Source: Oceanospirillaceae bacterium (GTDB lineage: Bacteria; Pseudomonadota; Gammaproteobacteria; Pseudomonadales; Balneatricaceae). From it: a stretch of 24,124 nt of DNA. Both the position numbers and the translations under genes were made by a program. The notes beneath the pieces are model-generated. The model worked only from the letters and a program-made list of their open reading frames with translations. It was not told the DNA's origin and did not search any database. The DNA is taken from assembly GCA_003521845.1 (NCBI GenBank), contig DPHB01000038.1:8630-32753 (forward strand). Direction: 5' to 3'. The first letter of the stretch is position 1; each line of letters opens with the position of its first letter. Shown one piece after another: positions 7,030 through 13,847 of the stretch.

Positions 7030-8787
7030 TTAAAATTCTGCCCAATCTCCCATGTCCGCATCACCTGGTGCGGCAACGTGGGCTTTGCTACCTGCATGAC
7101 GTGCCGGCGCACTAGGCACGGCGCCACGACTAGGCTCAATGGCATAGGTGCTTGGTGAGGTAAGACCATTGCCGTCGTTAACTTTAAAGAAGGAAATTTC
7201 TTCACGTAAGTCTTGGGCTTGGTTATTCAAAGCGTCACTAGCGGCAGTGGATTCTTCGACTAGGGCCGCGTTTTGTTGGTTCACGCTATCCAATTGCGTA
7301 ACCGCTTCGTTCACCTGCGTGATGCTATTTGCTTGTTCGCGCGAGGCATGGGTAATTTGACCAACCAAATCGGCAATAGATTCAATAGACTTAAAGATCT
7401 CATGTAAGGCCTCACCAGATTGGTTAACCAATTGGCTACCTTCATTGACACGGCTGTTGCTGGCTTCGATTAAGACGCGAATCTCTTTCGCTGACTCTGC
7501 CGCGCGTTGGGCGAGGGTACGTACCTCACCGGCCACCACGGCAAAACCACGGCCATGTTCACCGGCACGGGCGGCTTCCACGGAAGCGTTAAGTGCTAGT
7601 AGATTAGTCTGGAAGGCAATACCATCAATCAAGGTAATGATATCGGCAATTTTTTGACTTGATTCGTTGATCTGCTCCATGGCTTGTACGGCAGTCTGTA
7701 CCACGCGAACACTTTCTTCGGCCTTGCTACGACTAGTGGTAACTAGAGAGTCTGCTTGGATGGCGTTACTGGCATTGGCTTCTACGGTAGAGGCCATTTC
7801 ATTCATGCTAGCTGCGGTTTCTTCTAGGCTAGCTGCCTGCTCATTAGTGCGCTCGGATAGCTGTAAGCTACCTTGGCTAATTTCACGGGCACCAGTACTT
7901 ACCAAGTTAGCATTGCTAAGAATGTTAGATAGCGTGTCTTGCATGCGGTCTAAAGAAGTATTTAACGCGTTCTTAAGTTCGCCCAAGCGACCTGGGTGGT
8001 TGCCATTAATACGCAGGGTAACGTCACCTTGCGACATGGCTTCAGCAACATTACTGGTTTCTTCTAGGGCAGAACCGATAGCGCTAAGGCTGTCGTTGAT
8101 ATTGTTCTTGAGGAGCTCTAGATCACCTTCACCTTGTGCAGTAACGCGCTTGCTAAAGTCACCTTGGGCTACGGTTTGCATTACCTGACCAACGTCTACA
8201 AACATAGTGCTTACGCGTTCTACGGCACCGTTAACGGTAGTGGCAATAGCGCCATCGTGATCTGGATTCATGCGGCCGGTAAAGTCACCTTTGCCAACTT
8301 TGCCCATCACATCTTCTAAGGAATGCATAGTGCCTGTCATGGCATCAAGACTGGCGTTGATGTTTTCTAGGGTTACGGGGAACATGCCGCGTAAACCAGC
8401 AGGCAGTGCTTTACGTTCGTAATCACCTTGTTTTACTTTTTGCGCAAAAGCATTGGCTTCACGCAATACGGTTTCCATCTGGTCAAGGGCTTCGTTGAAG
8501 TTCCAAGCAATTTGCCCAAGGTCATCCTCGGGGCCAATGTTGGTAATACGGCCTTCAAGCTTGCCTTCTACGACGTCCTCAGTAAAGGCTTTGACCTTGC
8601 CAAGCACGTAATTTGCACGGCTGTTGGCTTTCAAAACGGCAAATAGACAGAGTAGAGCGACCACGGCGAGCGCACCCTGTAGGTATAAGTCGGGGTACCA
8701 AATTGTAGCGGCAAAAGAGCCCACTACACTTAGACCGGCAACACCAGCGAATGAATTAACCTTGGAGTTGGTAAACAAACTGATCAT
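7030..8787 (-). CDS. Methyl-accepting chemotaxis protein with five HAMP-like repeats and no periplasmic sensor
   Basis: This 585-residue transducer sits in the inner membrane. Two hydrophobic segments near residues 12-30 and 35-53 are joined by only a few residues, so there is no periplasmic domain. Five HAMP-like repeats follow, each with an xxG(K/D) core at Gly75, Gly121, Gly167, Gly209 and Gly254. The signalling hairpin has its tip at GIAFQTNLLALNASVEAARAG (389-409), then GRGFAVVAGEVRTLAQRAA. Methylation-helix segments are near 314-335 and 506-520. A flexible tail of about 45 residues ends in DWAEF, which fits the CheR-docking pattern W-x-x-F. The start ATG at 8787 has GGGAG 6 bases upstream and lies inside the PAS gene, overlapping it by 32 bases. 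Sensing is therefore probably supplied by the separate PAS protein, making a split Aer-like receptor. That pairing is inference; MCP identity is certain. Confidence 0.95.
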   Translation of the reverse strand: MISLFTNSKVNSFAGVAGLSVVGSFAATIWYPDLYLQGALAVVALLCLFAVLKANSRANYVLGKVKAFTEDVVEGKLEGRITNIGPEDDLGQIAWNFNEALDQMETVLREANAFAQKVKQGDYERKALPAGLRGMFPVTLENINASLDAMTGTMHSLEDVMGKVGKGDFTGRMNPDHDGAIATTVNGAVERVSTMFVDVGQVMQTVAQGDFSKRVTAQGEGDLELLKNNINDSLSAIGSALEETSNVAEAMSQGDVTLRINGNHPGRLGELKNALNTSLDRMQDTLSNILSNANLVSTGAREISQGSLQLSERTNEQAASLEETAASMNEMASTVEANASNAIQADSLVTTSRSKAEESVRVVQTAVQAMEQINESSQKIADIITLIDGIAFQTNLLALNASVEAARAGEHGRGFAVVAGEVRTLAQRAAESAKEIRVLIEASNSRVNEGSQLVNQSGEALHEIFKSIESIADLVGQITHASREQANSITQVNEAVTQLDSVNQQNAALVEESTAASDALNNQAQDLREEISFFKVNDGNGLTSPSTYAIEPSRGAVPSAPARHAGSKAHVAAPGDADMGDWAEF

Positions 8788-9283
8788 AAGTGGCTCCCAA
8801 TTCGGCTAGCTTAGCTTGTAATAATTTAGTACCAGCGTTGATTTGATCTTTAGCTGGAACACGAGTTTCTTCCGCACGAATGGCGTCATATAGATCTGGT
8901 ATCACTTGCATAGCTTTGGCACTAGGCTTACGACGTACGGAGTAGTAGCCAATGCTTTTGCCATTGGCATCAAGGCTGACGGTGACATTGGCATAAACCC
9001 AATAGTAACTCCCATCAGAACTCATGTTTTTTACATAAGCGAATATTTCTTCGCCATCTTGGATGCGCTGCCAAAGTAAATTGAACACAGAGCGAGGCAT
9101 GTCCGGGTGGCGAATGATGTTGTGTTGTTTGCCGAGAAGGTCGGCCTCATCGAGGCCTGCAAACTCATTAAATATGCGGTTACCGTAGGTAAGACGGCCC
9201 TTGGTGTCGGTCTTGGAAACGATAAAGTCCGTTTCTCGCATGACCAACTCTTTGTCCGTGGGGACAATGTTTTTATCTTTCAC
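8756..9283 (-). CDS. Soluble Aer-like PAS-domain sensor (copy 1)
   Basis: This 175-residue protein has a single PAS domain of the type found at the N-terminus of the energy-taxis receptor Aer. Diagnostic segments are IVSKTDTKGRLTYGNRIF, GKQHNIIRHPDMPRSVFNLLW, and KNMSSDGSYYWVYANVT, then GYYSVRRKPS. The RHPDMP and YWVxAN signatures are those of FAD-binding Aer PAS domains, so a redox or oxygen-related signal is likely but unproven. The C-terminal third (about 125-175) is predicted helical and ends in YDQFVYQLQG. The start is GTG at 9283 with AGGA 7 bases upstream. Its last 32 bases overlap the MCP start in a different frame, which suggests translational coupling and a protein-protein partnership. 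It is about 70% identical, without gaps, to the second PAS protein upstream. Confidence 0.9.
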   Translation of the reverse strand: MKDKNIVPTDKELVMRETDFIVSKTDTKGRLTYGNRIFNEFAGLDEADLLGKQHNIIRHPDMPRSVFNLLWQRIQDGEEIFAYVKNMSSDGSYYWVYANVTVSLDANGKSIGYYSVRRKPSAKAMQVIPDLYDAIRAEETRVPAKDQINAGTKLLQAKLAELGATYDQFVYQLQG

Positions 9284-9439
9284 AATGTTATCCTGATTGC
9301 TAATTCTCTTGCGTGGTTACTGCCATTACTTAACTGCGCGGCGCCTACCGTATATTTAGTACGAACGCGCATTTATCCAAGTTAATTATTATGTGGGTAT
9401 TTTTTGTAAGCTTGGATTACTTTACGTATAGCTAATATA
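9284..9439 (-). other. Intergenic region between MCP stub and PAS copy 1
   Basis: This 156-base A+T-rich gap lies where the remainder of the second MCP copy would be expected; I see no MCP coding remnant in it. It may hold a promoter for PAS copy 1: on the minus strand TTGGAT (9380-9375) and TAAATA (9358-9353) are 16 bases apart, a weak match. A perfect palindrome CTAATATATTAG spans 9432-9443 at the end of the stub. Confidence 0.3.
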
Positions 9440-9679
9440 TTAGGTTCTACTATGCTTAGCAAGAATAGATATAACATTTACATGCCAATATCGTCGCATG
9501 TGTTGCTGGCGTTGTAGGCCTTTTTGCTGGATTGGAAAGGCAGTCAGAGCCACGGTGGTTAAACCGGCTTGCCCCCACTTATTGGGCTGCCAGATGCTAG
9601 CAACAATAGTGGTAAGAACGGTGGTTAATAAAAGCATGCTAGGCCAACTAAGCTTGGAGCTGGTAGACAAACTGGTCAT
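9440..9679 (-). pseudogene. Truncated MCP N-terminus (membrane stub) of the duplicated module
   Basis: The 79-residue reading frame aligns without gaps to the first 57 or so residues of the intact MCP. Both share M-x-SL-x-T-x-SK at the start, I-W at 29-30, Pro32, VAL at 43-45, Lys53 and Arg57. The product would contain the two membrane segments (roughly 12-30 and 36-50), then an unrelated tail ending at HSRT. HAMP repeats and the whole signalling hairpin are absent. The start ATG at 9679 keeps AGGAG 6 bases upstream and overlaps PAS copy 2 by 32 bases, as in the intact pair. It is either a decayed remnant of a tandem duplication or a retained membrane anchor for PAS copy 2; I lean to remnant because the sequence after residue 57 matches nothing in the MCP. 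Confidence 0.75.
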
Positions 9680-10175
9680 AGCTAACTCCTAATGCTTGCA
9701 ATTTGGCTTGCAAAGCGGCTGTGCCAGCGGCGATCTGGTCTTTGGTTGGATGCTTCTGTTCTGCAGCGAGTAAAGTAGCATACAGGGGTGGGATGATTTG
9801 CATAGCGGCTGCACTAGGTTTGCGGCGCACGGAATAAAAACCAACAATGTTGCCATTGATATCGAGACTGGCCGTGACATTGGCATAGACCCAGTAAAAA
9901 CTACCGTCTTTACTCATGTTCTTTACATAGGCAAAGATTTCTTCACCAGCATTAATGCGTACCCATAAAAGGTTAAATACACAGCGTGGCATGTCGGGGT
10001 GGCGAATAACATTGTGTTGTACACCGAGGATTTGATCTTCGGTATAGCCTGCGAATTCGAAAAATATGCGGTTAGCATAGGTAATCCGACCTTTAGGGTC
10101 CGTTTTGGAAACGATGAAATCGTCTTCACGCATGACCTTTTCTTGGTCGATAGGTTGTCTTTTTTTGTCTTTCAC
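9648..10175 (-). CDS. Soluble Aer-like PAS-domain sensor (copy 2)
   Basis: This 175-residue paralogue of the PAS protein at 8756-9283 has the same length and no gaps in the alignment. It keeps the signatures SKTDPKGRITYANRIFFEF, VQHNVIRHPDMPRCVFNLLW and KNMSKDGSFYWVYANVT, so it probably binds the same class of flavin cofactor. Differences cluster at both ends and in the linker around residues 43-52, while the core is conserved, which argues that it is still under selection. The start is GTG at 10175 with AGGAA 7 bases upstream. It ends in YDQFVYQLQA, overlapping the MCP stub by 32 bases. It is the first gene of the minus-strand taxis locus and faces the FNR-type box across the divergent region. 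With no signalling partner of its own it could feed into the single intact MCP; that is inference. Confidence 0.88.
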   Translation of the reverse strand: MKDKKRQPIDQEKVMREDDFIVSKTDPKGRITYANRIFFEFAGYTEDQILGVQHNVIRHPDMPRCVFNLLWVRINAGEEIFAYVKNMSKDGSFYWVYANVTASLDINGNIVGFYSVRRKPSAAAMQIIPPLYATLLAAEQKHPTKDQIAAGTAALQAKLQALGVSYDQFVYQLQA

Positions 10176-10216
10176 TTGCGCATTCCTGTTTGGTAATTCA
10201 ATAACAGGTTAAAGTT

Positions 10217-10256
10217 TCAAACTAGTCAGTTTGATAGGGGTATTCCGCTAGTTTGA
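10217..10256. repeat. Overlapping inverted repeats in the PAS copy 2 leader
   Basis: Three related arms occur here: TCAAACTAG (10217-10225), AGTTTGA (10228-10234) and CTAGTTTGA (10248-10256). The first can pair with the second (7 bp, 4-base loop) or with the third (9 bp, 22-base loop), so the two hairpins exclude each other. They lie 42-81 bases before the GTG start of PAS copy 2. They could form a leader RNA switch or be a repeated operator; nothing here decides between these. Confidence 0.4.
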
Positions 10257-10288
10257 GTGGGTTGCTCTGGCTCAGTCTGCTGTAACGC

Positions 10289-10297
10289 CTTATAGCA
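10289..10297 (-). promoter_or_regulatory. Candidate extended -10 promoter for the PAS/MCP locus
   Basis: On the minus strand TGC followed by TATAAG makes an extended -10 element. There is no good -35 box upstream, which is tolerated by extended -10 promoters and by activated ones. Transcription would begin near 10282, giving a leader of about 107 bases that contains the inverted repeats at 10217-10256. The FNR-type box would then be centred about 76 bases upstream of the start. Confidence 0.35.
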
Positions 10298-10351
10298 TGC
10301 AAGTAGGTGGGGCGAAGGTGGGGGTTGCCACGTGGCATTTCTTGTCTTTAG

Positions 10352-10365
10352 TTGATTTCGATCAA
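10352..10365. promoter_or_regulatory. Perfect FNR/ANR-type box
   Basis: The sequence TTGATTTCGATCAA matches the FNR/ANR consensus TTGAT-N4-ATCAA at all ten specified bases. It lies in the divergent region between the PAS/MCP locus and the M20 amidohydrolase gene, about 84 bases before the latter's start and 177 bases before the former's. Aer-type energy-taxis genes are known targets of ANR/FNR in some gammaproteobacteria, which makes the taxis side the more natural target. The spacing to the -10 candidates I can see is not a standard class II position on either side, so the direction of control is open. Confidence 0.65.
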
Positions 10366-10448
10366 ATTAATGTTGCTTTTAATAAGGTTTCAACTGGGCA
10401 TGAAATCTGCTAAAAAGGACGCCTGCAAAACAATCGGTGAAATATATA

Positions 10449-11666
10449 ATGAATTTAATACCTGAGTTGATGGCTAAAGCAGCGGCTTATGCTGCTGTAC
10501 GACGTGACATACATGCACACCCAGAGCTGGGATATGAAGAAGTGCGCACGGCGGCCCTTGTTGTGCAATGGTTACAAGAACGTGGTATTGAAGTGCATGA
10601 AGGCATTGGTGAAACCGGTGTAGTTGGGGTCATAAAGGGCAATCACGACGGCCCAGGGTTAGCCATTCGAGCCGATATGGATGCGCTGGCGTTGCAAGAA
10701 GACAATAATTTTGCCCATGCCAGTCAGCATGCGGGCAAGATGCATGCCTGTGGTCATGATGGTCATACTGCTAGCTTAATGGCTGCAGCCGATTATATTA
10801 ACCAGAACCGTGATTTTGCAGGCACCTTGTATTTGATTTTCCAACCTGCCGAAGAAGGTGGTGGCGGTGCCAAGGCGATGATGGATGACGGCCTATTTGA
10901 TCGTTTCTCTATCGATGAGATATATGGTTACCACAACTGGGCAGGCTATCCGGAAGGGCACGTTGCTTTGGCAGCGGGCCCAGTTATGGCTTCTGCCAAC
11001 GAATTTAAAATCACTATTACTGGTAAGGGTACCCATGCCGCCTTGCCACATTTGGGAGTTGATTCTTTATTGGTAGCCACCCACTTGGTACAGGCTTTGC
11101 AGTCTATCGTAAGCCGCAATACGGCACCCTTGGAATCTGTGGTGTTATCTACCACCAAGATCGTTGCCAGTGACGCAACAAATATCATCGCCGAAACTTG
11201 TGTGTTGGAAGGCACGGTGCGTTGTTTTACCGAAGCCAACCTAGTTATGGTGGAAGAACGCATGGCTACATTAACCACTGAGCTTTGTAGTGCGTTTGGT
11301 AGCCATGGTGAATTGCACTTTGAACGGGCCTATCCGGCCACCGTGAATCATGTGGCACAGACAGAGCATGCTACAAGGGTGGCCAAGCATGTGGTAGGAG
11401 AGGAGCGTGTGGCTGAGTTTATCCCCACCATGGGCTCTGAAGACTTTAGTTTCTTTTTGCAGGAAAAACCAGGTTGTTACTTGATGATTGGTAATGGTGA
11501 TGGTGAACATCGGGAAGCGGGTCATGGGCTAGGGCCTTGTGCGCTGCATAACCCAAGCTATGACTTTAACGATAGTTTGATTCCTGTTGCTGCTAGTATT
11601 TGGGTGACTTTGGTGAATGATCGTTTAGGGCCTAATGGTATAGTGAGCGCGATTCCCTCGTCCTAG
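10449..11666 (+). CDS. M20D-family amidohydrolase (N-acyl-amino acid / hippurate hydrolase type)
   Basis: This cytoplasmic metal-dependent hydrolase probably releases an amino acid from an N-acyl or amide conjugate. I take the ATG at 10449 (405 residues) rather than the in-frame GTG at 10437: GGTGA lies 8 bases before the ATG, and the resulting MNLIPELM...RRDIHAHPELGYEE is the family N-terminus. Metal-site residues are visible in HACGHDGH (Cys101, His103), PAEEGGGG (Glu135, Glu136), YHNWAG (His162) and the late ALHNPSYDFND. The dimerisation lid domain begins around KITITGKGTHAALPHLGVD. MGSEDFSFF is also typical. It is monocistronic by position: the divergent taxis genes precede it and the salvage cluster with its own promoter follows. 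The exact substrate cannot be told; peptidase, hippuricase and auxin-amidase relatives share these motifs. Confidence 0.9.
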   Translation: MNLIPELMAKAAAYAAVRRDIHAHPELGYEEVRTAALVVQWLQERGIEVHEGIGETGVVGVIKGNHDGPGLAIRADMDALALQEDNNFAHASQHAGKMHACGHDGHTASLMAAADYINQNRDFAGTLYLIFQPAEEGGGGAKAMMDDGLFDRFSIDEIYGYHNWAGYPEGHVALAAGPVMASANEFKITITGKGTHAALPHLGVDSLLVATHLVQALQSIVSRNTAPLESVVLSTTKIVASDATNIIAETCVLEGTVRCFTEANLVMVEERMATLTTELCSAFGSHGELHFERAYPATVNHVAQTEHATRVAKHVVGEERVAEFIPTMGSEDFSFFLQEKPGCYLMIGNGDGEHREAGHGLGPCALHNPSYDFNDSLIPVAASIWVTLVNDRLGPNGIVSAIPSS

Positions 11667-11780
11667 CGACGTGGCAAGCGCCATCAGGCGCAGTGCAGGA
11701 GCGAAGAGATGGCTTCGCTTCCCTGGGCCTGCCCCATGAGCGTGACCTTGCATTAATCACAGTGAAGAATATTTCAGGCA
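11667..11780 (+). other. Structured intergenic sequence after the amidohydrolase gene
   Basis: Two perfect small hairpins are present: GCGCC/GGCGC at 11678-11682 and 11687-11691 with loop ATCA, and AGCGAAG/CTTCGCT at 11700-11706 and 11713-11719 with a 6-base loop. Neither is followed by a T-run, so they are not convincing intrinsic terminators, but they may protect or end the amidohydrolase transcript. No small ORF was found. Confidence 0.35.
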
Positions 11781-11809
11781 TTGAATAAATTTTACAACTG
11801 CTGTAATAT
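11781..11809 (+). promoter_or_regulatory. Promoter with embedded operator of the SorC regulator / deo cluster
   Basis: TTGAAT (11781-11786) and TAATAT (11804-11809) stand 17 bases apart, a good sigma-70 promoter. The predicted start of transcription, near 11816, is almost on top of the ATG at 11818, so the first gene may have a leaderless mRNA; this agrees with the lack of a Shine-Dalgarno sequence. An inverted repeat, AATTTTACA (11788-11796) and TGTAATATT (11802-11810) with one mismatch and a 5-base spacer, covers the spacer and -10 box and is a natural site for repression by the encoded SorC-type protein. Confidence 0.6.
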
Positions 11810-11817
11810 TTTTCGTC

Positions 11818-12810
11818 ATGAGCGAAAAAAACAATAAATCTATCGATAGCGAACAACTCGACTTGGCAACAAGAGCGGCCTGGCTGAGTTATATCGGCGG
11901 ATATACGCAAGGTGAAGTAGCGAAGCGCTTACAGGTCTCTCCTGTAAAGGCGCACCGTTTAATTCAGCAGGCCCAGCAATTGGGCATGGTGAAAATTTTT
12001 ATTGAAGGTGCAGCGGCTAGCTGCACGGCGATGGAAGAAACCCTAATACAGCGCTTTGGCTTGCAATCATGCCTGATTGTACCGCTTTCTGACGACGATC
12101 AGCATAACGAACTGCGTGGCTTCAATGAAGTTGGTGCCGGCGCCGCGGGTTTTTTCCATAAACTATTAGAACAGTTACCCGCTGGATCCCATGTCGGTAT
12201 TGGTAAAGGCCGTTCGTTAACCGCCATGGCCGACCGATTGCCTAGCATGAGTCGCTCCGACCTAGTATTTGCTTCGGTATCCGGTAGCTTTACCCGTAAA
12301 TTTTCTGCCAACCGTCTAGACGTGGTGCATGCTTTGGTTGAGCGTACCGGTGGGGAAGGCTATTTTATGCCGATGCCATACCTAGCCAAAGATGACCGAG
12401 AGCGTGACATGCTCATGTCCCAACCTAGTGTGCAAGATAGCCTGCAGTTGGCGCGCGATGCCGACTTGTATGTCGTGGGTATTGGTGCACTGAAAAACAA
12501 TCATTATTTAAACAGCGTTGGTCTAGTCAGTGATAATGACCTTGAGGAGTTGCGTGGGGCCGGTGCTGTATGCGATTTGATAGGTAGCTTTTATGATGCC
12601 CAAGGTCAGGCTGTAGACAGTCCAATAAATCACCATGCCTTGGGTATAGAAGCTGAAGATATGGCGAACAAACGCGTTATAGCCGTGGTGGCTGGTTTAG
12701 GTAAAGAAACAGCTATCTTGTCAGCCTTGCGCTCGCAATTACTGACCGATCTGGTAATGGATGAGGCCACAGCCAAAGCGCTGTTGGCTATTGAGGAGAA
12801 TCAAGCATGA
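11818..12810 (+). CDS. SorC/DeoR(Bacillus-type)-family transcriptional regulator of deoxynucleoside catabolism
   Basis: A 330-residue DNA-binding repressor of the SorC family. The N-terminal helix-turn-helix spans about residues 20-62 (GYTQGEVAKRLQVSPVKAHR). It is followed by the sugar-phosphate-binding domain with GIGKGRSLTAMADRLP, ASVSGSFTRKFSANRLDVV, a VVGIGALKNN segment and the C-terminal VIAVVAGLGKETAILSALRS, which corresponds to the family's G-G-x-x-K-x-x-A-I effector site. Bacillus DeoR, a member of this family, responds to deoxyribose-5-phosphate. Its place directly before deoC, overlapping it by ATGA, makes the same effector likely here. The promoter in front contains a palindrome that may be its own operator, giving autoregulation of the whole cluster. 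The effector and regulatory role are inferred; the family is clear. Confidence 0.9.
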   Translation: MSEKNNKSIDSEQLDLATRAAWLSYIGGYTQGEVAKRLQVSPVKAHRLIQQAQQLGMVKIFIEGAAASCTAMEETLIQRFGLQSCLIVPLSDDDQHNELRGFNEVGAGAAGFFHKLLEQLPAGSHVGIGKGRSLTAMADRLPSMSRSDLVFASVSGSFTRKFSANRLDVVHALVERTGGEGYFMPMPYLAKDDRERDMLMSQPSVQDSLQLARDADLYVVGIGALKNNHYLNSVGLVSDNDLEELRGAGAVCDLIGSFYDAQGQAVDSPINHHALGIEAEDMANKRVIAVVAGLGKETAILSALRSQLLTDLVMDEATAKALLAIEENQA

Positions 12811-13841
12811 CACAGTCTGTGTCCAATGCGCCTGTTGTGGCCCTGCATAATCAAACGCCTAATCATGGCCACATAGCCGAGCATGCAGAGCAGGTGCTGC
12901 GTAACCCTGGTTTGGCCTTTGATGCGGATTGCTTTGCCGGTATGCAGGTTAACCGTAGCGCTACTGAGCGTCGTGCCGCAAGTTATGGCCATCGTCGTAG
13001 CATTAAAAAGCAGCAACAGGCAGCGTGGCTCTTGAAAGCCATTACCCTAATCGACTTAACCACCTTGTCAGGTGATGACACAGCAGCGCGGGTACGACGT
13101 TTATGTGCTAAGGCCAAGCAGCCTTTGAGCGCCAAGTTGCGTGAACAACTGAATATGGGTGACTGGCAAGTTAGTACCGCGGCTGTGTGTGTGTATCACG
13201 ATATGTTAGAGACAGCATCAGCGGCCCTAGATGGTTCAGGTGTGCATCTGGCTGCTGTATCGACAGGTTTTCCAGCAGGCTTGTCACCGTTGCCGCTACG
13301 GCTACAAGAAATTGGCTGTTCTGTCGCTGATGGGGCCGATGAAATAGATATCGTGATTAGTCGTCGACAGGTGTTGGAAGGCAACTGGCGAGGTTTGTAT
13401 GACGAAATTAAGGCCATGCGCCAAGCCTGTGGCGAGGCGCATATAAAGACTATATTGGCGACGGGAGAGCTAGGCAATTTAACCAATGTCGCCAAAGCTT
13501 CCATGGTTTGTATGATGGCCGGTGCTGATTTTATTAAGACTTCCACCGGCAAAGAAAGCGTCAACGCCACCTTGCCAGTTAGCCTCACTATGGTACGGGC
13601 TATTCGTGACTATTTGCACATGACGGGATACCAGGTTGGCTTTAAGCCTGCCGGTGGTGTGAGTGATGCTAAAACGGCTTTGTTGTATATGACCATGATG
13701 AAAGAAGAGTTAGGCGAGCGTTGGCTGCAACCTGATTTGTTCCGCTTTGGTGCGTCCAGTTTGCTAGGCGATATTGAGCGCCAGCTTGATCACTATGCTA
13801 GTGGCTATTACTCAGCTGCTTACCGACATTCAATGGGTTAG
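12807..13841 (+). CDS. deoC: Deoxyribose-phosphate aldolase (long form)
   Basis: Cleaves 2-deoxy-D-ribose-5-phosphate into D-glyceraldehyde-3-phosphate and acetaldehyde. The 344-residue protein is the long form of DERA, with roughly 60-80 extra N-terminal residues compared with the 259-residue enteric enzyme. The aldolase barrel begins near residue 78 (ITLIDLTTLSGDD). Catalytic residues are visible: GADFIKTSTGK with the Schiff-base Lys244, VGFKPAGGV with the proton-relay Lys280, and ADEIDIVI with Asp181 corresponding to the enteric Asp102. The ATG overlaps the regulator stop (ATGA), with AGGAG 8 bases upstream inside the regulator gene. The aldehyde dehydrogenase gene begins 6 bases after the stop, which fits disposal of the acetaldehyde product. 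Confidence 0.95.
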   Translation: MTQSVSNAPVVALHNQTPNHGHIAEHAEQVLRNPGLAFDADCFAGMQVNRSATERRAASYGHRRSIKKQQQAAWLLKAITLIDLTTLSGDDTAARVRRLCAKAKQPLSAKLREQLNMGDWQVSTAAVCVYHDMLETASAALDGSGVHLAAVSTGFPAGLSPLPLRLQEIGCSVADGADEIDIVISRRQVLEGNWRGLYDEIKAMRQACGEAHIKTILATGELGNLTNVAKASMVCMMAGADFIKTSTGKESVNATLPVSLTMVRAIRDYLHMTGYQVGFKPAGGVSDAKTALLYMTMMKEELGERWLQPDLFRFGASSLLGDIERQLDHYASGYYSAAYRHSMG

Positions 13842-13847
13842 GCCACT

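Noticed and set aside
7667..8188. Plus-strand reading frame of 173 codons opposite the MCP gene
   Set aside because: It is antisense to a strongly supported MCP coding region, has no recognisable domain or ribosome site, and its composition is that expected of a shadow frame.
10437..10448. GTG at 10437 as start of the amidohydrolase
   Set aside because: The nearest AAGGA lies about 17 bases away, while the ATG at 10449 has GGTGA 8 bases upstream and gives the usual family N-terminus.
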